A stretch of 64,000 nucleotides of DNA from Anolis sagrei. Lineage: Eukaryota; Chordata; Lepidosauria; Squamata; Anolidae. The translations under genes were made by a program, and so were the position numbers. Location: contig NC_090027.1 in the NCBI RefSeq assembly GCF_037176765.1, positions 5,001 to 69,000 of the forward strand. The letters run 5' to 3'. Shown here one piece after another: positions 10,723 to 21,862 of the stretch (its first letter is position 1; each line of letters opens with the position of its first letter). The notes below the pieces were generated by a model. It was not told the DNA's origin. It saw only the letters and a list, made by a program, of their open reading frames with translations, and did no database searches.

Positions 10723-11251
10723 TACGGTTCTGGCCCAGCTTACTTGTCCGAACGCATCTGCCTCTATGTCCCACCTCGTAACTTAAGATCATCGGGGAGG
10801 CCTTGCTCTCGTTCCCACCAACATCACAAATGCGGCTGGTGGGGACGAGAGACAGGGCCTTCTCGGTGGTGTCCCCCCCCCCCCCCCCCCCCCGCTTGTG
10901 GAACGTGCTTCCGAGCGAGATACAATCAATCCCATCCCTCCTGGCTTTCAGGAAGAAAGTAAAATTGTGGCTGTGGGACCAGGCTTTCGGTCAGCAGACA
11001 TAAATTAGCACTTTAGTGGAAATGGATTGGAAAGACAATTTACATGAGGATATGATTCTGTTTGGAAACAAATGTTTTTTATATTGTTTAATTAATGGCT
11101 TATTATTTTATGTATTTTAATGGTTTGATGGTTTGTTTAATGTTTATTGTATTAATTGTTCATGTAACGGCATCACATTGCTGCCTATGTAAGCCGTCCT
11201 GAGTCTCCCTTTCGGGGCTGAGAAGAGTCGGGATATAAATACCAGAAATAT
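10723..11251 (+). mobile_element. L2-like LINE 3' fragment inserted in the ACTCGAGT element
   Basis: Encodes GSGPAYLSERICLYVPPRNL and a WNVLPSEI-like end, broken by a 21-base C run (10873-10893). The tail shows the TGAGTCTCCCTTTCGGGGCT motif and ends near ATATAAATACCAGAAATA. Confidence 0.7.
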
Positions 11252-11464
11252 AAGCGAAGGGTGGGAATTGCAGCAGCTACTGGTGACTTTCAAAATAAAA
11301 ATAGATATCAATAAAATTACATTAATTGGGGCATCAGGAAGTTCAATATTTTTGAATATTTAGATACAACTGTAATTTAAGGTAAGACTGTCCAGCTCTG
11401 ATTAAATCATTATTCTAACTTTCTTCAATGTAAATCTGCTTTTGTATCCTTCCAATAATAATAG

Positions 11465-11711
11465 ACAGTAAAATAATAAATGTAATAGTAATAATAATAA
11501 TAATAATAATAAACAATGGAAATGTCATAATGACAGGAATAATAGAGTAAAATAATAAATGTAATAATAACAATAATAAATAGAGTGAAATAATAAAAAT
11601 AAGTAGTAAAATAATAAATGTAATAATACTAAATAGAATAAAATAATAAATAATTAGAGTAAAATACTAAATGTAATAATAAATGTAATGATAGAGTAAA
11701 ATAATGTAAAT

Positions 11712-11744
<33 letters not shown>

Positions 11745-11875
11745 GGCCTTGAGTCGCCTCTGGTGAGAAAGGCAGTATACAAATACAGTAAATAAATAAA
11801 TAAATAAATAAGTAGATTGAAATAATACATGTAATAATAATAATAATAATAATAATAATAGAGTAAAATAATAAA
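11465..11875 (+). repeat. Degenerate (AAT)n array inside the AT-rich element
   Basis: Runs of AAT and of TAGAGTAAAATAATAAATG recur over about 400 bp; there is a (AAAT)n run near 11786-11810. Confidence 0.85.
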
Positions 11876-11936
11876 TAACTTTGACCCAAGTATAAGCCGA
11901 GGGGGGCTTTTTCAGCCTTAAAAAGTATATACAGTA

Positions 11937-12529
11937 ATTTAAAAACATCTAAAACTGTGAAAAGAACAGAAAAGACCAAGATAGAATGACAAGGCTGGAG
12001 GACAGTAAGTTAAATACAAAAGGAAGAAAAGAGAAAAAAAATTAAAAGAGTACGAATTCTGAGGAACATGATCCTGTGCGGAGCTCTTTTGGTTTAACAA
12101 AATGAGCTGGAAATGGGAGGCTGAGTCATCACACCTCCAGAGACAATGTTTACACTTAATCTGAGGAATGTTGAACATAGACCGCCCAGCTTGGAAGAAA
12201 CAACGGTGCTTGAGCTGTTTTCAGCTAAGAATGATTTTTAGCTGATAATGCGGACTGCGTCGTTCAATGCATTTGGTTCCTCCTCCTCACTGCTATTTTT
12301 GCACTGGAACGCTCCCTTGTTTTTGGCTCTCAAGGGCTGGCCATGCTTGCTGGATATGAACTCTTCTTTCATGGCAAACCACAATGGGAGGACAAGGCTC
12401 CCTGTCCTGGTTAAGATGGGAAAGTACAAGCATATCCAGCCACTGCAATGTCCCATCTGCACTGTTTGCACTGCACTATGTGGGAGGGGGAGCCAAGATT
12501 CCAGGAGCAGAATTCAAAACGATCTCAAC
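11937..12529. other. Unassigned sequence
   Basis: No gene is recognised. An open frame at 12248-12544 shows no known domain and lacks convincing splice sites. Confidence 0.4.
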
Positions 12530-12999
12530 AGAATAGAAAGATGATTGGCCAGAACTAACAAAATGAAGTTCAACAAATGCAAGATATTCCACTTAGGCAG
12601 AAAAAATGAAACGCAAAGAGACAGAATGGGGGAGAATGCCTGGCTCGAGAGCAGGACGTGTGAAAAAGATCTTGAAGTCCTTGTGGACAACAAGTTAAAC
12701 ATGAGCCAACAAAATGTGATGCGGTGGCAAAAAAAAAAAAAAACCAATGGGATTTTGGCCTGCATCAACAGAAGTATTGTGTCTAGATCCAGGGAAGTCA
12801 TGCTCTATTCCAGGGGTCCTCAAACTTTTTAAACAGGGGGCCAGTTCATTGTCCCTCAGACCATTGGAGGGCTGGACTATATATATATATATATACTAGC
12901 TGTGCCCTGCCACGCGTTGCTGTGGCCTATAGTAAAACTTATCAGAGTTGAGGTAGATATCTGGACTATTATGAAAGAGAGGTCCCTACCTATTCCTTC

Positions 13000-13570
13000 C
13001 CCCTTTTCCTCCCCCTTTCTCTCCTTTCTTCCTTCTCTACCTCTTTCTTTCTTTCACTACTTGGTTTCATCCTTCTCTCTTTCCTTCATTCCCTCCCCCT
13101 TTCTTCCTTTGCCTTTCTTCCCTCCCTGTTTGCTTCCTTCTTTCTCTTTTTATTTCCTTTTATTTCACCACCATCATAACAATAACAATAATGCAATGCA
13201 TTGCCTCTGGGACCTGACACCTCTCCCATTCCCCCTCAAAGGGTCTCAGAGGAAGAACAATAGCATCATAATCATAATAATAATAGAAATAACAACCTTT
13301 ACCCGCCACGTGTTGCTGTGGCCAATCTTCCCTCTTTCTCTCCTTCTTTCCTTCCTTCCTTCCTTCCCTCCCATCTTTCCTTCTCCTCTTCTTTCTCTAT
13401 CTCTTTCCTTCCTTCCCCCTTTTTCTTTCTCTTCTGATGTCTCTCTTTTCTTTCCTTCCATCTTTCCTTTTCTTTCCTTTTCTTCTTCCTTCTTTCTCTA
13501 ACTTTCCTTCCTTCCCTCTTTTTCTTTACCTCCCTTTCTTTTTCTTCCTTCTTTCCTTCCTTCCTGTCTT
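13000..13570 (+). repeat. Pyrimidine-rich tract within the Helitron
   Basis: CTTT/CCTT-rich DNA lies on both sides of a short (ATA)n patch and the second Helitron hairpin. Open frames here are low-complexity artefacts. Confidence 0.85.
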
Positions 13571-13645
13571 TCCTAGATTTTGACAGGGCGGGAAGGGGCG
13601 GGGTGGGGTTTGGAGGTGGCGTGAAGTAAAAGGAGGTAAGATTGG

Positions 13646-13900
13646 GGTGGGGGAGTGATGGAGCGTGGGGTTGCGTGTGTGTGTGCAGCGGCGGGGGGAG
13701 TGATGGAGCGTGGGGTTGCGTGTGTGTGTGTGCGGCGGCGGGGGTAGTGATGGAGCGTGGGGTTGCGTGTGTGTGTGCGGCGGCGGGGGGAGTGGGGTTG
13801 CGTGTGTGCATGCGGCGGCGGGGGGAGTGATGGAGTGTGGGGTTGTGTGTGTGTGTGCAGCAGGGTGTGTGTGTGTGCGGGAAGCGGCGCGACGGGGCTT
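13646..13900 (+). repeat. Minisatellite, about 46-bp GC/GT-rich unit, about 5 copies
   Basis: Units contain AGTGATGGAGCGTGGGGTTG, then a variable (GT)n run and GCGGCGGCGGGG. Length differences come mainly from the GT run. Confidence 0.9.
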
Positions 13901-13910
13901 GGAGTGAGTT

Positions 13911-14265
13911 GTTTTTCATTTTGAGTAGATATGTTTGTACCTTGTGGGTTGTGTTATGGGCATGGGAATTTTGGTTAAGTTTCGTTGGGGGATTTTTGAG
14001 TTTGTTGTTTTGCCGTTTTGTGAGTGTGTTGTTGTGTTGTTTTTCATTTTGAGTAGATATGTTTGTACCTTGTGGGTTGTGTTATGCGCATGAGAAGTTT
14101 GGTTAAGTTTCGTTGGGGGATTTTTGAGTTTTGTTGTTTTGCCGTTTTGTGAGTGTGTTGTTGTGTTGTTTTTCATTTTGAGTAGATATGTTTGTACCTT
14201 GTGGGTTGTGTTATGGGCATGGGAATTTTGGTTAAGTTTCGTTGGGGGGTTTTTGAGTTTTGTTT
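13911..14265 (+). repeat. Minisatellite, 128-129 bp unit, about 2.8 copies
   Basis: Units begin GTTTTTCATTTTGAGTAGAT at 13911, 14039 and 14168 and are nearly identical, so the array expanded recently. Confidence 0.92.
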
Positions 14266-15825
14266 CCTCGTTGGATGCCCCTAACAAATTTATATATATA
14301 GATATATATATAGATATAAACTATCATCAAATTCCTATGCACACTGTACATATCTTATTTTGTTACAGGTGTGAATTGTAATGTAAATATCTGATTTGCA
14401 GGATGTATTTTCATTGATACAAACTTAACATAAAACATATTGATTAATCACAAAAACAATATGCAATTATACATTGTGAAATATTTATTTCTAATTACAA
14501 ATAAATGGAAATTTGATTTCAAGCATGTCATAGCATGGGTAACAGTCTTAATATAACAGTTGGGAACCCATAAATATTGGAGAGGTTTAGGGAAAATAGA
14601 CCTTGGCATTTGGGAGCTGCTGGGATGAATAGTTCCTCTGCCAACCAAGAGCATTCTGAACTCCAGCAATGAAATAGAACCAACCTTGGCATACAGAACT
14701 CCCATGACCAACAGAACATACTGGAGAGGCTTAGGGAAAATACACCTTGGCATTTGGGAGTTACTCAGATGTACAGTTTACCGGGAATCGAAGATCATCC
14801 TGGAAGGGTCCGGGCCTGGATCTGTTGGGAAGGCTGTCAAGCAACGAAAGCTGCACTGTGTGGCCTGGCCAAGCGCAAAGTCCCTCGCATGGCTCGCACC
14901 ACCGGTCGGGACTGGCAAGTGGCAAAGGTGGCGAGGGGCTTCGCACGGGGATAGGCCGCATGGGGTAGCCTCTCTCGCCTGGCTCACGCTGCCCATTGGG
15001 CCCGACAGGTAGCAAGAGGAGCAGCACCGAGTGGCCTGTCCTCGTGCGAAGCCCCTCAGGCACGGGGCTTCGCATGAGGATAGGCCACGCGAGGCAGCCT
15101 CTCTTGCCTGGCTCACGCTGCCCGTCGGGGCTGATGGATAGCGTGAACCAGGCGAGGGGAGCAGCATTGAGAGGGAGGCCTGAGAGGGCACTGAGGGGGA
15201 GGCCTCCTCCTCCGCGGGTTGGATAAGTGCCCTTGGCAGGCCGGAAGTGGCCTGCGGCCCTTAGTTTGAGGACCCCTGCTCTATTCTGCCTTGGTTAGAC
15301 CACATCTGGAATACTGGGCCCCACAGTTGAAGGGAGATGTTTACAAGCGGGAATGTGTCCAGAGAAAGAGGGTGACTCAAATGATCAAGGATCCGGAGAA
15401 CAAGCCCTATAAGGCTTAAAGAGCTGGGCATGTTTAGCCTGAAGAAGAGAAAGTGGAGAGGAGACATGATGAGGGCCATGTATAAATATGTGAGAGGAAG
15501 TCACAGGGAGGAGGAGGGAGCAAGCTTGTTTTCTGCTTCCCTGGAGACTGGGACGCAATGGAACAATGGCTTCAAAATACAGGAAAGCAGATTCCATCTG
15601 AACATGAGGAAGAACTTCCTGACTGTGAGAGCCGTTCAGCAGTGGAACTCTCTGCCCCAGAGGGAGTGTGGTGGAGGCTCCTTCTTTGGAGGCTTTTAAA
15701 TAGAGGCTGGATGGCCATCCATCAGGGGTGATTTGAATGCAATTTTCCGGCTTCTTGGCAGAACGGGATTGTACTGGATGGCACATGAGGTCTCTTCCAA
15801 CTCCATTCCTTCTTGCCAGCTCAAA

Positions 15826-16380
15826 ACCAGTTGCCCTATTTCTGATAGCGTGCCATGAAGACTACAGCAAGCCTGGGCTGGAGAGATAAGAGTTGAGTGA
15901 CAGCCTGGAGTGGAAAAACGTCCATTTTTGAGGGTGCTGCTTGTACCGCTTTGAGGCGTTGTCTCAGCAAACTTAGAAATTCCACAAAATGACTCAGCTC
16001 AGCCGCATTGTGACCATATATGGGACGGATACCTGACCAAGACATTGGACTGACTTCATAAGCAAACAAGTTCCAATGTAAAAAAAAAAATCATGTGCAC
16101 GGCTTAGACATTGGTAGCCACTCCCGCTAAACTAACAAAATCCAAACATAAACTATATTTACAACCTGAATGGCGCAGGTATTCTGCAAAAGGGTCATTT
16201 TGCAGACTCTTTGTCACCGATTAAGCACTTAAATGCAATATCTCATCCAAGTCTCGTATAAAAATCTGTTTGTAAACTTGAAATCCAGCCTCTGTAGTCT
16301 TGCTTTGCAACGTAGAATCAGATCAATTTAACGGCAAGTTTTGCTTTTACAGATTTAATTACGTGTGGATTTATCTAGGT
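15826..16380. other. Unassigned sequence
   Basis: No gene, repeat or exon-like frame is recognised. Confidence 0.4.
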
Positions 16381-17132
16381 CAGTGTTTCTCAACCTGGGG
16401 GTTGGGACCCGGGGGGGGGGGGGTTCACAAGGGGGTTTCAGAGGGGTTGCCAAAGACCATCAGAAAACACAGTGTTTTCTGTTGGTCATGGGAGTTCTGT
16501 GTGGAAAGTTCGGCCCATTTCTATCGTTGGTGGGGTTCAGAATGCTCTTTGATTGTAGGTGAACTATAGTTCCCAGCAACTACAACTCCCAAATGTCAAG
16601 GTCTATTTTCTCCAAACTCCAACAGTGTTCAAATTTAGGCATGTTGAGTATTTATTCAAATTTGGGCATATTGAGTATTTGGACGTATTGAGTCCAGATC
16701 CATCATTGTTTGAGTCTACATTGCTCTCTGGATGTAGGTGAACTACAGCTCCAAAACTCAAGGTTTTCCAGTATTTTCTGTTGGTCATGGGATTTCTGTC
16801 TGCCAAGATTGATTCAATTCCATTGTTGGTGGAGTTTAGAATGCTCTTTGATGGTAGGTGAACTATAAATCCCAGCAACTATAACTCCCAAATGACAAAA
16901 TCAGTCTCTCCAACTCCACCAGTATTCAGATTTGGACGTATCAGGTATTTGTGCCAAAATTAATCCAGAGAATGAAAATAAATCCTGCATATCAGATATT
17001 TACATTACGATTCATAACAGTAGCAAAACGACTGTTATGAAGTGGCAACGAACATAATGTTATGGTTGGGGGTCACCACAACATGTAGAACTGTATTTAG
17101 GGTTGCGACATTAGGAAGGTGGAGAAACACTG
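16381..17132. mobile_element. SPIN-like hAT non-autonomous element, full length
   Basis: The ends are CAGTGTTTCTCAACCTGGGG and GGTGGAGAAACACTG. Near the right end it has the SPIN-type segment ATTTACATTACGATTCATAA and CAACGAACATAATGTTATGG. The flanks ATCTAGGT/ATCTTGAC match at 5 of 8 positions, so it is old. Confidence 0.8.
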
Positions 17133-17384
17133 ATCTTGACCTCTTCTCTAGCCATTTGCAGATCCTCCAGTAATTCTATGCACCGGAGGACTGACGCATT
17201 AATTCTACAGTGTAGGAGCAACCTTAATTTCCGAACATTTGATCATCTTGATTTCTGGTCACATTCTAACTTGTCCAGAGAAAAGCCCCTTTTTGGTTGC
17301 CTTTGGTTACAGTTGTCCCTCCACATTTGCAGATCTAATTTGTGTAGATTTGATTGGAAATACTTCCTCTAGGCATCTCCAGCC

Positions 17385-17462
17385 TCTAGATTGCTCCAGT
17401 TGTAGTCGCTGCATATGAGTCCCTTTGGGGAGAGAGGGCGGGATATAAATAAAGATGATGAT
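17385..17462 (+). mobile_element. LINE/SINE 3' tail
   Basis: TGAGTCCCTTTGGGGAGAGA, then GGGCGGGATATAAATAAAGA and a (TGA)n tail, the common 3' end of L2-like elements in this genome. Confidence 0.65.
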
Positions 17463-17504
17463 AATCAAGAGCTGCTTGGAAGGTCTACTCGATCCGTTGT
17501 GCAG

Positions 17505-18990
17505 TATAATCAATGGCTCTCTTGAACAGGGGTTTTTCCGGACAACCTAAAAGAGATAAGGGTTCGTCCCTTGTTGAAGAAGCCCAACCTGGACGCTATG
17601 ACCCTTGCCAATTACCGTCCTGTTTCTAACCTGCCATTCTTAGGCAAGGTGATAGAGCGGGCTGTACTGGGACCATTGCAGCAATTCCTGGATGACACAG
17701 CTGGCCTGGACCCTTTCCAGTCAGGTTTTCACCTGGGTCATGGGATGGAGACAGTCCTGGTTGCCATTACGGATGAACTCCGTTGCCAGTCTGACAATGG
17801 TGGATCCGCGCTACTGGTACTTCTCGACCTTACCACAGCGTTTGACACCGTCGACTACGATCTAATGATTCACCGTCTTGCTATGTCCGGAGTTCGTGGT
17901 CAGGCCCTCAATTGGTTCAACTCATTTCTCCGGAACCGGAGTCAACGTGTAGAGTACATGGATCAAGTCTCCAATAGATCCCCCCTCCGATGGCCTGGAC
18001 TGCTACCAATATGCAGACGATACCCAACTCCTTCTGCGCCTGGAGCCTGGAGCAACGTCAATTCCAGACAATTTCACCCTCTGTCTGGAAGCTCTGTCGA
18101 ACTGGCTACGTGCTAGCAGACTGAAGGTGAACCCGGCAAAGACTGAGATTTTCTGGCATGGCCGTCCGGCAGGTCTGACTCCTCCGTTGCCCACCTTCGA
18201 TGGTGCCGCCCTATCTCCATCGACCACTGTTAAGAGCTTGGGTGTCGTCCTGGATTCGCAGCTGACAATGGAAGCTCAGGTGGCTGCTGCCAGCAAACAG
18301 GCCTTTTCCCACCTACGACAAGCGAGGCAACGGGCACCCTACCTATCTGACGAGGCTCTGGCAACGGTCATCCATGCCATGGTCATGTCTAGGCTGGACT
18401 ATTGTAACACCCTGTATGTGGGACTTCCGATGTCTACAACCCGAAAGCTTCGTATTGTTCAGAATGCGGCAGCCAGGCTGCTCACAAGAACGCCCATGAA
18501 ATGCCATATCACACCAGTGCTGCCACACTGACATTGGCTTCCAACTGAGTACCCCCGTGGCCTGTCTAAGATGCTAGTTCTGACCTTTAAAACTCTTTAC
18601 GGCCAGGGTCCATCGTACCTTAGGGACCGCCTCTCCTTCTCCCATCATCGGAGGTCGCAACATCCAGCCCAACGTGACTTACTCCATATTCCGGGTCCTA
18701 GAGAAGGGCCCTTGGAAAGGACCAGGCGCAGGGGGGCTTTCTCCATTTCTGCCCCTCCTGCCTTGTGGAATTATTCCTTATGGCCGCCCTACATGAGAGC
18801 CATGCGTGACTTCGGGCCTTTTACTCCTGCACTTAAGACATCTGGCTTTTTACTAGAGCATTCGATCTCTGTTGATTTTTAAATTCTGTACGTATGTATT
18901 TTATCTTCTGTAATTTAGCTGTAAATCGCCTAGAGCATTCTCGGATGGAAGGCGATTAATAAGTTATTAAATGATGTTGATGATGATGAT
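17505..18990 (+). mobile_element. L2-like LINE with reverse transcriptase domain, 5'-truncated
   Basis: The first frame encodes LKKPNLDAMTLANYRPVSNL, GLDPFQSGFHLGHGMETVL and LLDLTTAFDTVDYDLMIHRL. After a frame change near 17980 it continues with the YADD catalytic motif (about 18008), LKVNPAKTEIFWHG, SRLDYCNTLYVGLP and LRIVQNAAARLLTR. The C-terminus includes LVLTFKTLYGQGPSYLRDRL. The 3' end has the CTCGGATGGAAGGCGATTAA hairpin-like tail and (ATG)n. It is the longest LINE remnant in the window; frame changes show it is dead. Confidence 0.88.
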
Positions 18991-20213
18991 TATTATTACG
19001 AGTCCCAAATTCTCCAATGATCTCAAATCCTAGCGATATTTGGAAAGCTTATTTTTGAGCGAAAACACACAGGGTTAGACTACACAAGTGCAACTTCTGT
19101 CGTAAGAGTTATTGAGATTTCAAGCATATGTTTTTATTGGTATCCGGCAAACTGTTGCTTGTTCCACTTTTCTTTACAATGATTCATGACCAAAAGCTCT
19201 CAGGTGACGCTACTTCCAGCCTCAACGGATGTCTTTGCATCTCCTTTGAAATTAGCTTCATCATTGCTCTGACCATTTCTACCTCAAGACAAATGTCCAA
19301 AAAGTTGAACATCACATTTCAAACTTTAAGGGGGAGAAAAAAAGGGAAAGGTCTTGTCTATCTGTTATATTTGTTTACAGCAAGGTGCCTTTTTTTTTAC
19401 TCTGGTATATTCTGACTGGACTTTGGCTATGTTGACACTTTCAGGAAGATTAAGCTACGTCAAAGCTACGTTTTGGTGTTGTAACACTGTTCATGGTGTT
19501 ACGTTTCTGTATGTTTCCCCCTCTTTAGGCACGTGCTACCACTAACTTAGGAGGAAAAAAACCCTCTCCTTTCACTTCCTGCTGTGAATATAATATTGTT
19601 TTGGACTCACTTTCTCAGGAAAGGAAAACAGACATCTTTGTTGCAGGAAGTGTTTCCTTTTGAGGGCAGAAGACTGGAAGCCTGTAGTGGCCGTTCCTCT
19701 TTGTTTGCAATTGTTATCTGCAGTCAAGTTGTTTTCGACTTGTTGTGGCCCTCTAACCAAATCATCCTGTTATCCGATCTTAAAAACTTGGGGCTGTGGC
19801 TTCGTTGATTGAATCAGTCCAGCCACAAACCCCTCTTTTCCTACTTCCGTCCATTTCCCTGGACTTTATTGTCTTTGCCAATGAGTCACGCCGTCTCATG
19901 ATACGTCCAAAGTACGATTGTATAATAGCTTCCTTTAGTCACCTTTGTGTGGTGGAATGAAAATTACGCCAAGTTCACGTCTTTACCAATCCAGACACGG
20001 TCTTGCTAGAGAAAAGATATGCCATGCATAATAAGAATATTCAGTAAAGAATAAGGTAAGTAATGCCTCCACCTTCATAACTCCTCAACAGATGGCAGGT
20101 ACTGGCTTGTTCAGTAGACTCTCCTCTACAGTTCCTTCTAAGCAATCCACATAAAGGGACTAATCTATATCTATATCTATGTCTATATCTATCTATCTTC
20201 TATCTTTCTTCTA
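18991..20213. other. Upstream flank of the receptor gene, no gene recognised
   Basis: AT-rich, apparently single-copy DNA. A (TATC)n-like run at 20162-20215 precedes the Helitron. Distal regulatory sites could be here, but none can be supported. Confidence 0.4.
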
Positions 20214-21570
20214 TCTATAATAAAAGTCAAAGTTTGTATGCGGCGGATGTGTGGCGGTGTATGTGCCGGCTTTCTGATTGGCCAGCCAGAAAGTTCCAAG
20301 ATTCTGACTGGCTGCTGCTGTGGTGCTATTTGCATATGGTCCCTGATTGGCCTGCTTCAACAGGAGCCCCTGGTGGAGAAAAGGGTTCATGACAGAAACG
20401 GGGACATGACAGAAGGAAATTTGCATATGGTCTCTGATTGGCCAGCCTCAATTCCAAGATTCCGATGACAAAGAGAGGAAAGGAAAGGCCAGGGGCTCTG
20501 TCAGAAAATTACCAATACAGACCAAACTTGGCACACAGAGCCCCCATGACCCACTCGACATTCTTCTGCAGTTTGGAGCAGGATGAACCATGGATGATGG
20601 GACTTGCAGTACCGTCACTCACATTCTGAGACCGCTGTTAACCTCATCCAATGACTGATCAGGACCAAACTTGGCACATAGACCTCTCATGACCCACTTT
20701 ACGTCCTGGTGTGTGTTTGGCCGGGGATGGACCATGGATTATGGGACTTGCAGTACCTTTGCTCAATTCTTGAGACCACTGCAACCCTCATCAATTACCG
20801 ATAAAGACCAAACTTGGCACACTGAGTCTCCATGATGCACTCTACATCCTGGTGTGGTTTGGAGGAGGATGCACCATGGACGATGGGACTTGCAATACCT
20901 GCACTCCCTTCCTAAGACCATTACAACTGCCAACAATGATGGATCAGGACCACAATTTACACAGAGAGCCAGCATTACCCACTCTACATCCTGGTGCGGT
21001 TTGGAAGAATTTGTCAATGGATGATGGGACTTGCAGTCACTTCACTCACTTCCTGAGACCACTGAGACCCTTGCCAATGACTGATCAAGACCAAACTTGG
21101 CACACAGAGTCCCCATGACCCAATCTACAGCCTGGTGCACTTTCGAGGAGGACAGACCATGGATGATGGGACTTCAAGTACCTCCACTCCCTTCCCAAGA
21201 CTGCTGCAACCCTCATCTAATGTCCGATCAAGACCAAACTTGGCACAGAGAGCCTCCTTGGCCAACTCAACATTATGGTGGGGTTTGGGGGAGAACAGAC
21301 TATGGAGGATGGGACTTGCAGTACCTAAACTCACTTTCTGAGATCACTGTGACCCTCATCCAATGATTGATCAAGAACAAAACATGGTGCACAGAGCCCC
21401 CACGACCCACTCTCCATTCTGGTGCAATTTGGAGGCGGATGGACCACAGATGATGGGACTCACAGTACCTTCACTAACTTCCTGAGACCACTGCGAGCCG
21501 TATAAATAACTGATAAAGACCAACCTTGATACACAATTCCTTTCTCAAATAACCCGGGTCCCCAAGCTAG
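20214..21570 (+). mobile_element. Complete-looking non-autonomous Helitron upstream of the receptor gene
   Basis: Begins TCTATAATAAAAGTC after an A (20213) and ends CAAGCTAG before a T (21571), the A^T insertion rule of Helitrons. The 3' subterminal AACCCGGGT fits the usual CCCGGG hairpin, here shortened. The 5' 300 bp contain two copies of a TTTGCATATGGTC plus CTGATTGGCC block (octamer-like and CCAAT-like sites). 20505-21530 is a 142-bp tandem array. It ends inside the presumed promoter region of the receptor gene. Confidence 0.75.
20505..21530 (+). repeat. Tandem array, about 142-bp unit, 7 copies
   Basis: Each unit carries GACCAAACTTGGCACACAGA, then CCATGACCCACTCTACATCC and GATGATGGGACTTGCAGTAC. 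Starts recur near 20520, 20669, 20806, 20947, 21090, 21233 and 21375. Units have drifted apart. Confidence 0.88.
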
Positions 21571-21729
21571 TAGTTTTATATCGAAGTACCTAACGGTGCA
21601 GTGACGGCATGTGGCCACTAGGTGGAACGGGGAGGTATTCCGCCGAAAGGGGGCGGAGCTTCGGCGTTGGCGTTGGCGTTGAGGAGTGGCCCCGAGTAGC
21701 GGAGGCGTGCGCACGTCCCTTGCCGGCTG

Positions 21730-21765
<36 letters not shown>

Positions 21766-21862
21766 TGGGGGCCCGCGCAGGTGAGACGCCGCCGCTACCT
21801 GTCTCTTCAGGTGCCTTTCGGGAGCGGAGCCAAAGCCCACTTGGAGAGCCGAGCCCGCAGAG
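21571..21862 (+). promoter_or_regulatory. Putative promoter and 5' UTR of the TNFRSF10-like gene
   Basis: This GC-rich, CpG-rich stretch of about 290 bp sits between the end of a Helitron (21570) and the receptor start codon. It has a GC box (GGGGGCGGAGC near 21650), a GGCGTT triplet array near 21662-21682, and a (GA)n run at 21731-21762. No clear TATA box is seen. A CpG-type promoter fits a widely expressed death receptor. The transcription start cannot be placed; the GA run may lie in the 5' UTR. Confidence 0.6.

Larger units (their letters stand above)
10641..11936. mobile_element. AT-rich element with ACTCGAGT ends, copy 1 (interrupted)
   Basis: The left part (10641-10722) begins CCGTATATACTCGAGTATAA. 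An L2-like LINE piece interrupts at about 10723-11251, and the element resumes with the GGGTGGGAATTGCAGCAGC region. It continues through long (AAT)n and TAGAGTAAAATAATAAA repeats to 11936, near AAGTATATACAGTA. Two further copies lie at 39968-41090 and 61553-61785. It encodes nothing; a non-autonomous DNA transposon is the best guess. Confidence 0.6.
12896..14314 (-). mobile_element. Non-autonomous Helitron(s) nested in the hAT element
   Basis: On the - strand the 3' end has the stem GCCAC-AGCAACGC-GTGGC followed by AGGGCACAG and CTAG|T (12896-12899). The 5' end is TCTATATAT near 14302-14314. hAT sequence resumes right after (TTCCTATGCACACTG), as in the relative at 52518. A second 3' hairpin at 13301-13325 suggests two Helitron copies in a row. 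The interior holds polypyrimidine DNA (13000-13570) and two minisatellites. Confidence 0.75.
12811..15278. mobile_element. hAT transposon, 2468 bp, perfect 8-bp target duplication
   Basis: The terminal inverted repeats are CAGGGGTCCTCAAACT and AGTTTGAGGACCCCTG. The host CR1 sequence CTCTATTC is duplicated exactly at 12803-12810 and 15279-15286. Inside are a Helitron (about 12896-14314), SPIN-like scraps (14375-14770) and a GC-rich 3' half (14800-15270) with imperfect internal repeats. No transposase frame is seen, so it is non-autonomous. A shorter relative lies at 52518-53156. Confidence 0.9.
12530..15825 (+). mobile_element. CR1 LINE 3' part, split by a hAT insertion
   Basis: 12530-12810 encodes KFNKCKIFHLGRKNE, EKDLEVLVDNKLNMSQQN and NGILACINRSIVSRSREV. 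15279-15825 resumes directly after with the LVRPHLEYWAP equivalent, LNMRKNFLTVRAVQQWNSLP and GGFLNRGW-type text. It ends in the CR1 3' region (TGGATGGCACATGAGGTCTC). This is the standard CR1 ORF2 C-terminus. It is frame-broken and 5'-truncated. Confidence 0.85.

Noticed and set aside
17571-18531. Open frames with reverse transcriptase text as a host gene
   Set aside because: They belong to a 5'-truncated L2-like LINE with frame changes and a repeat tail.
21781-21820. Possible tiny 5' UTR intron (GTGAGA ... CTTCAG)
   Set aside because: The spacing of about 35 bp is too short for a vertebrate spliceosomal intron.
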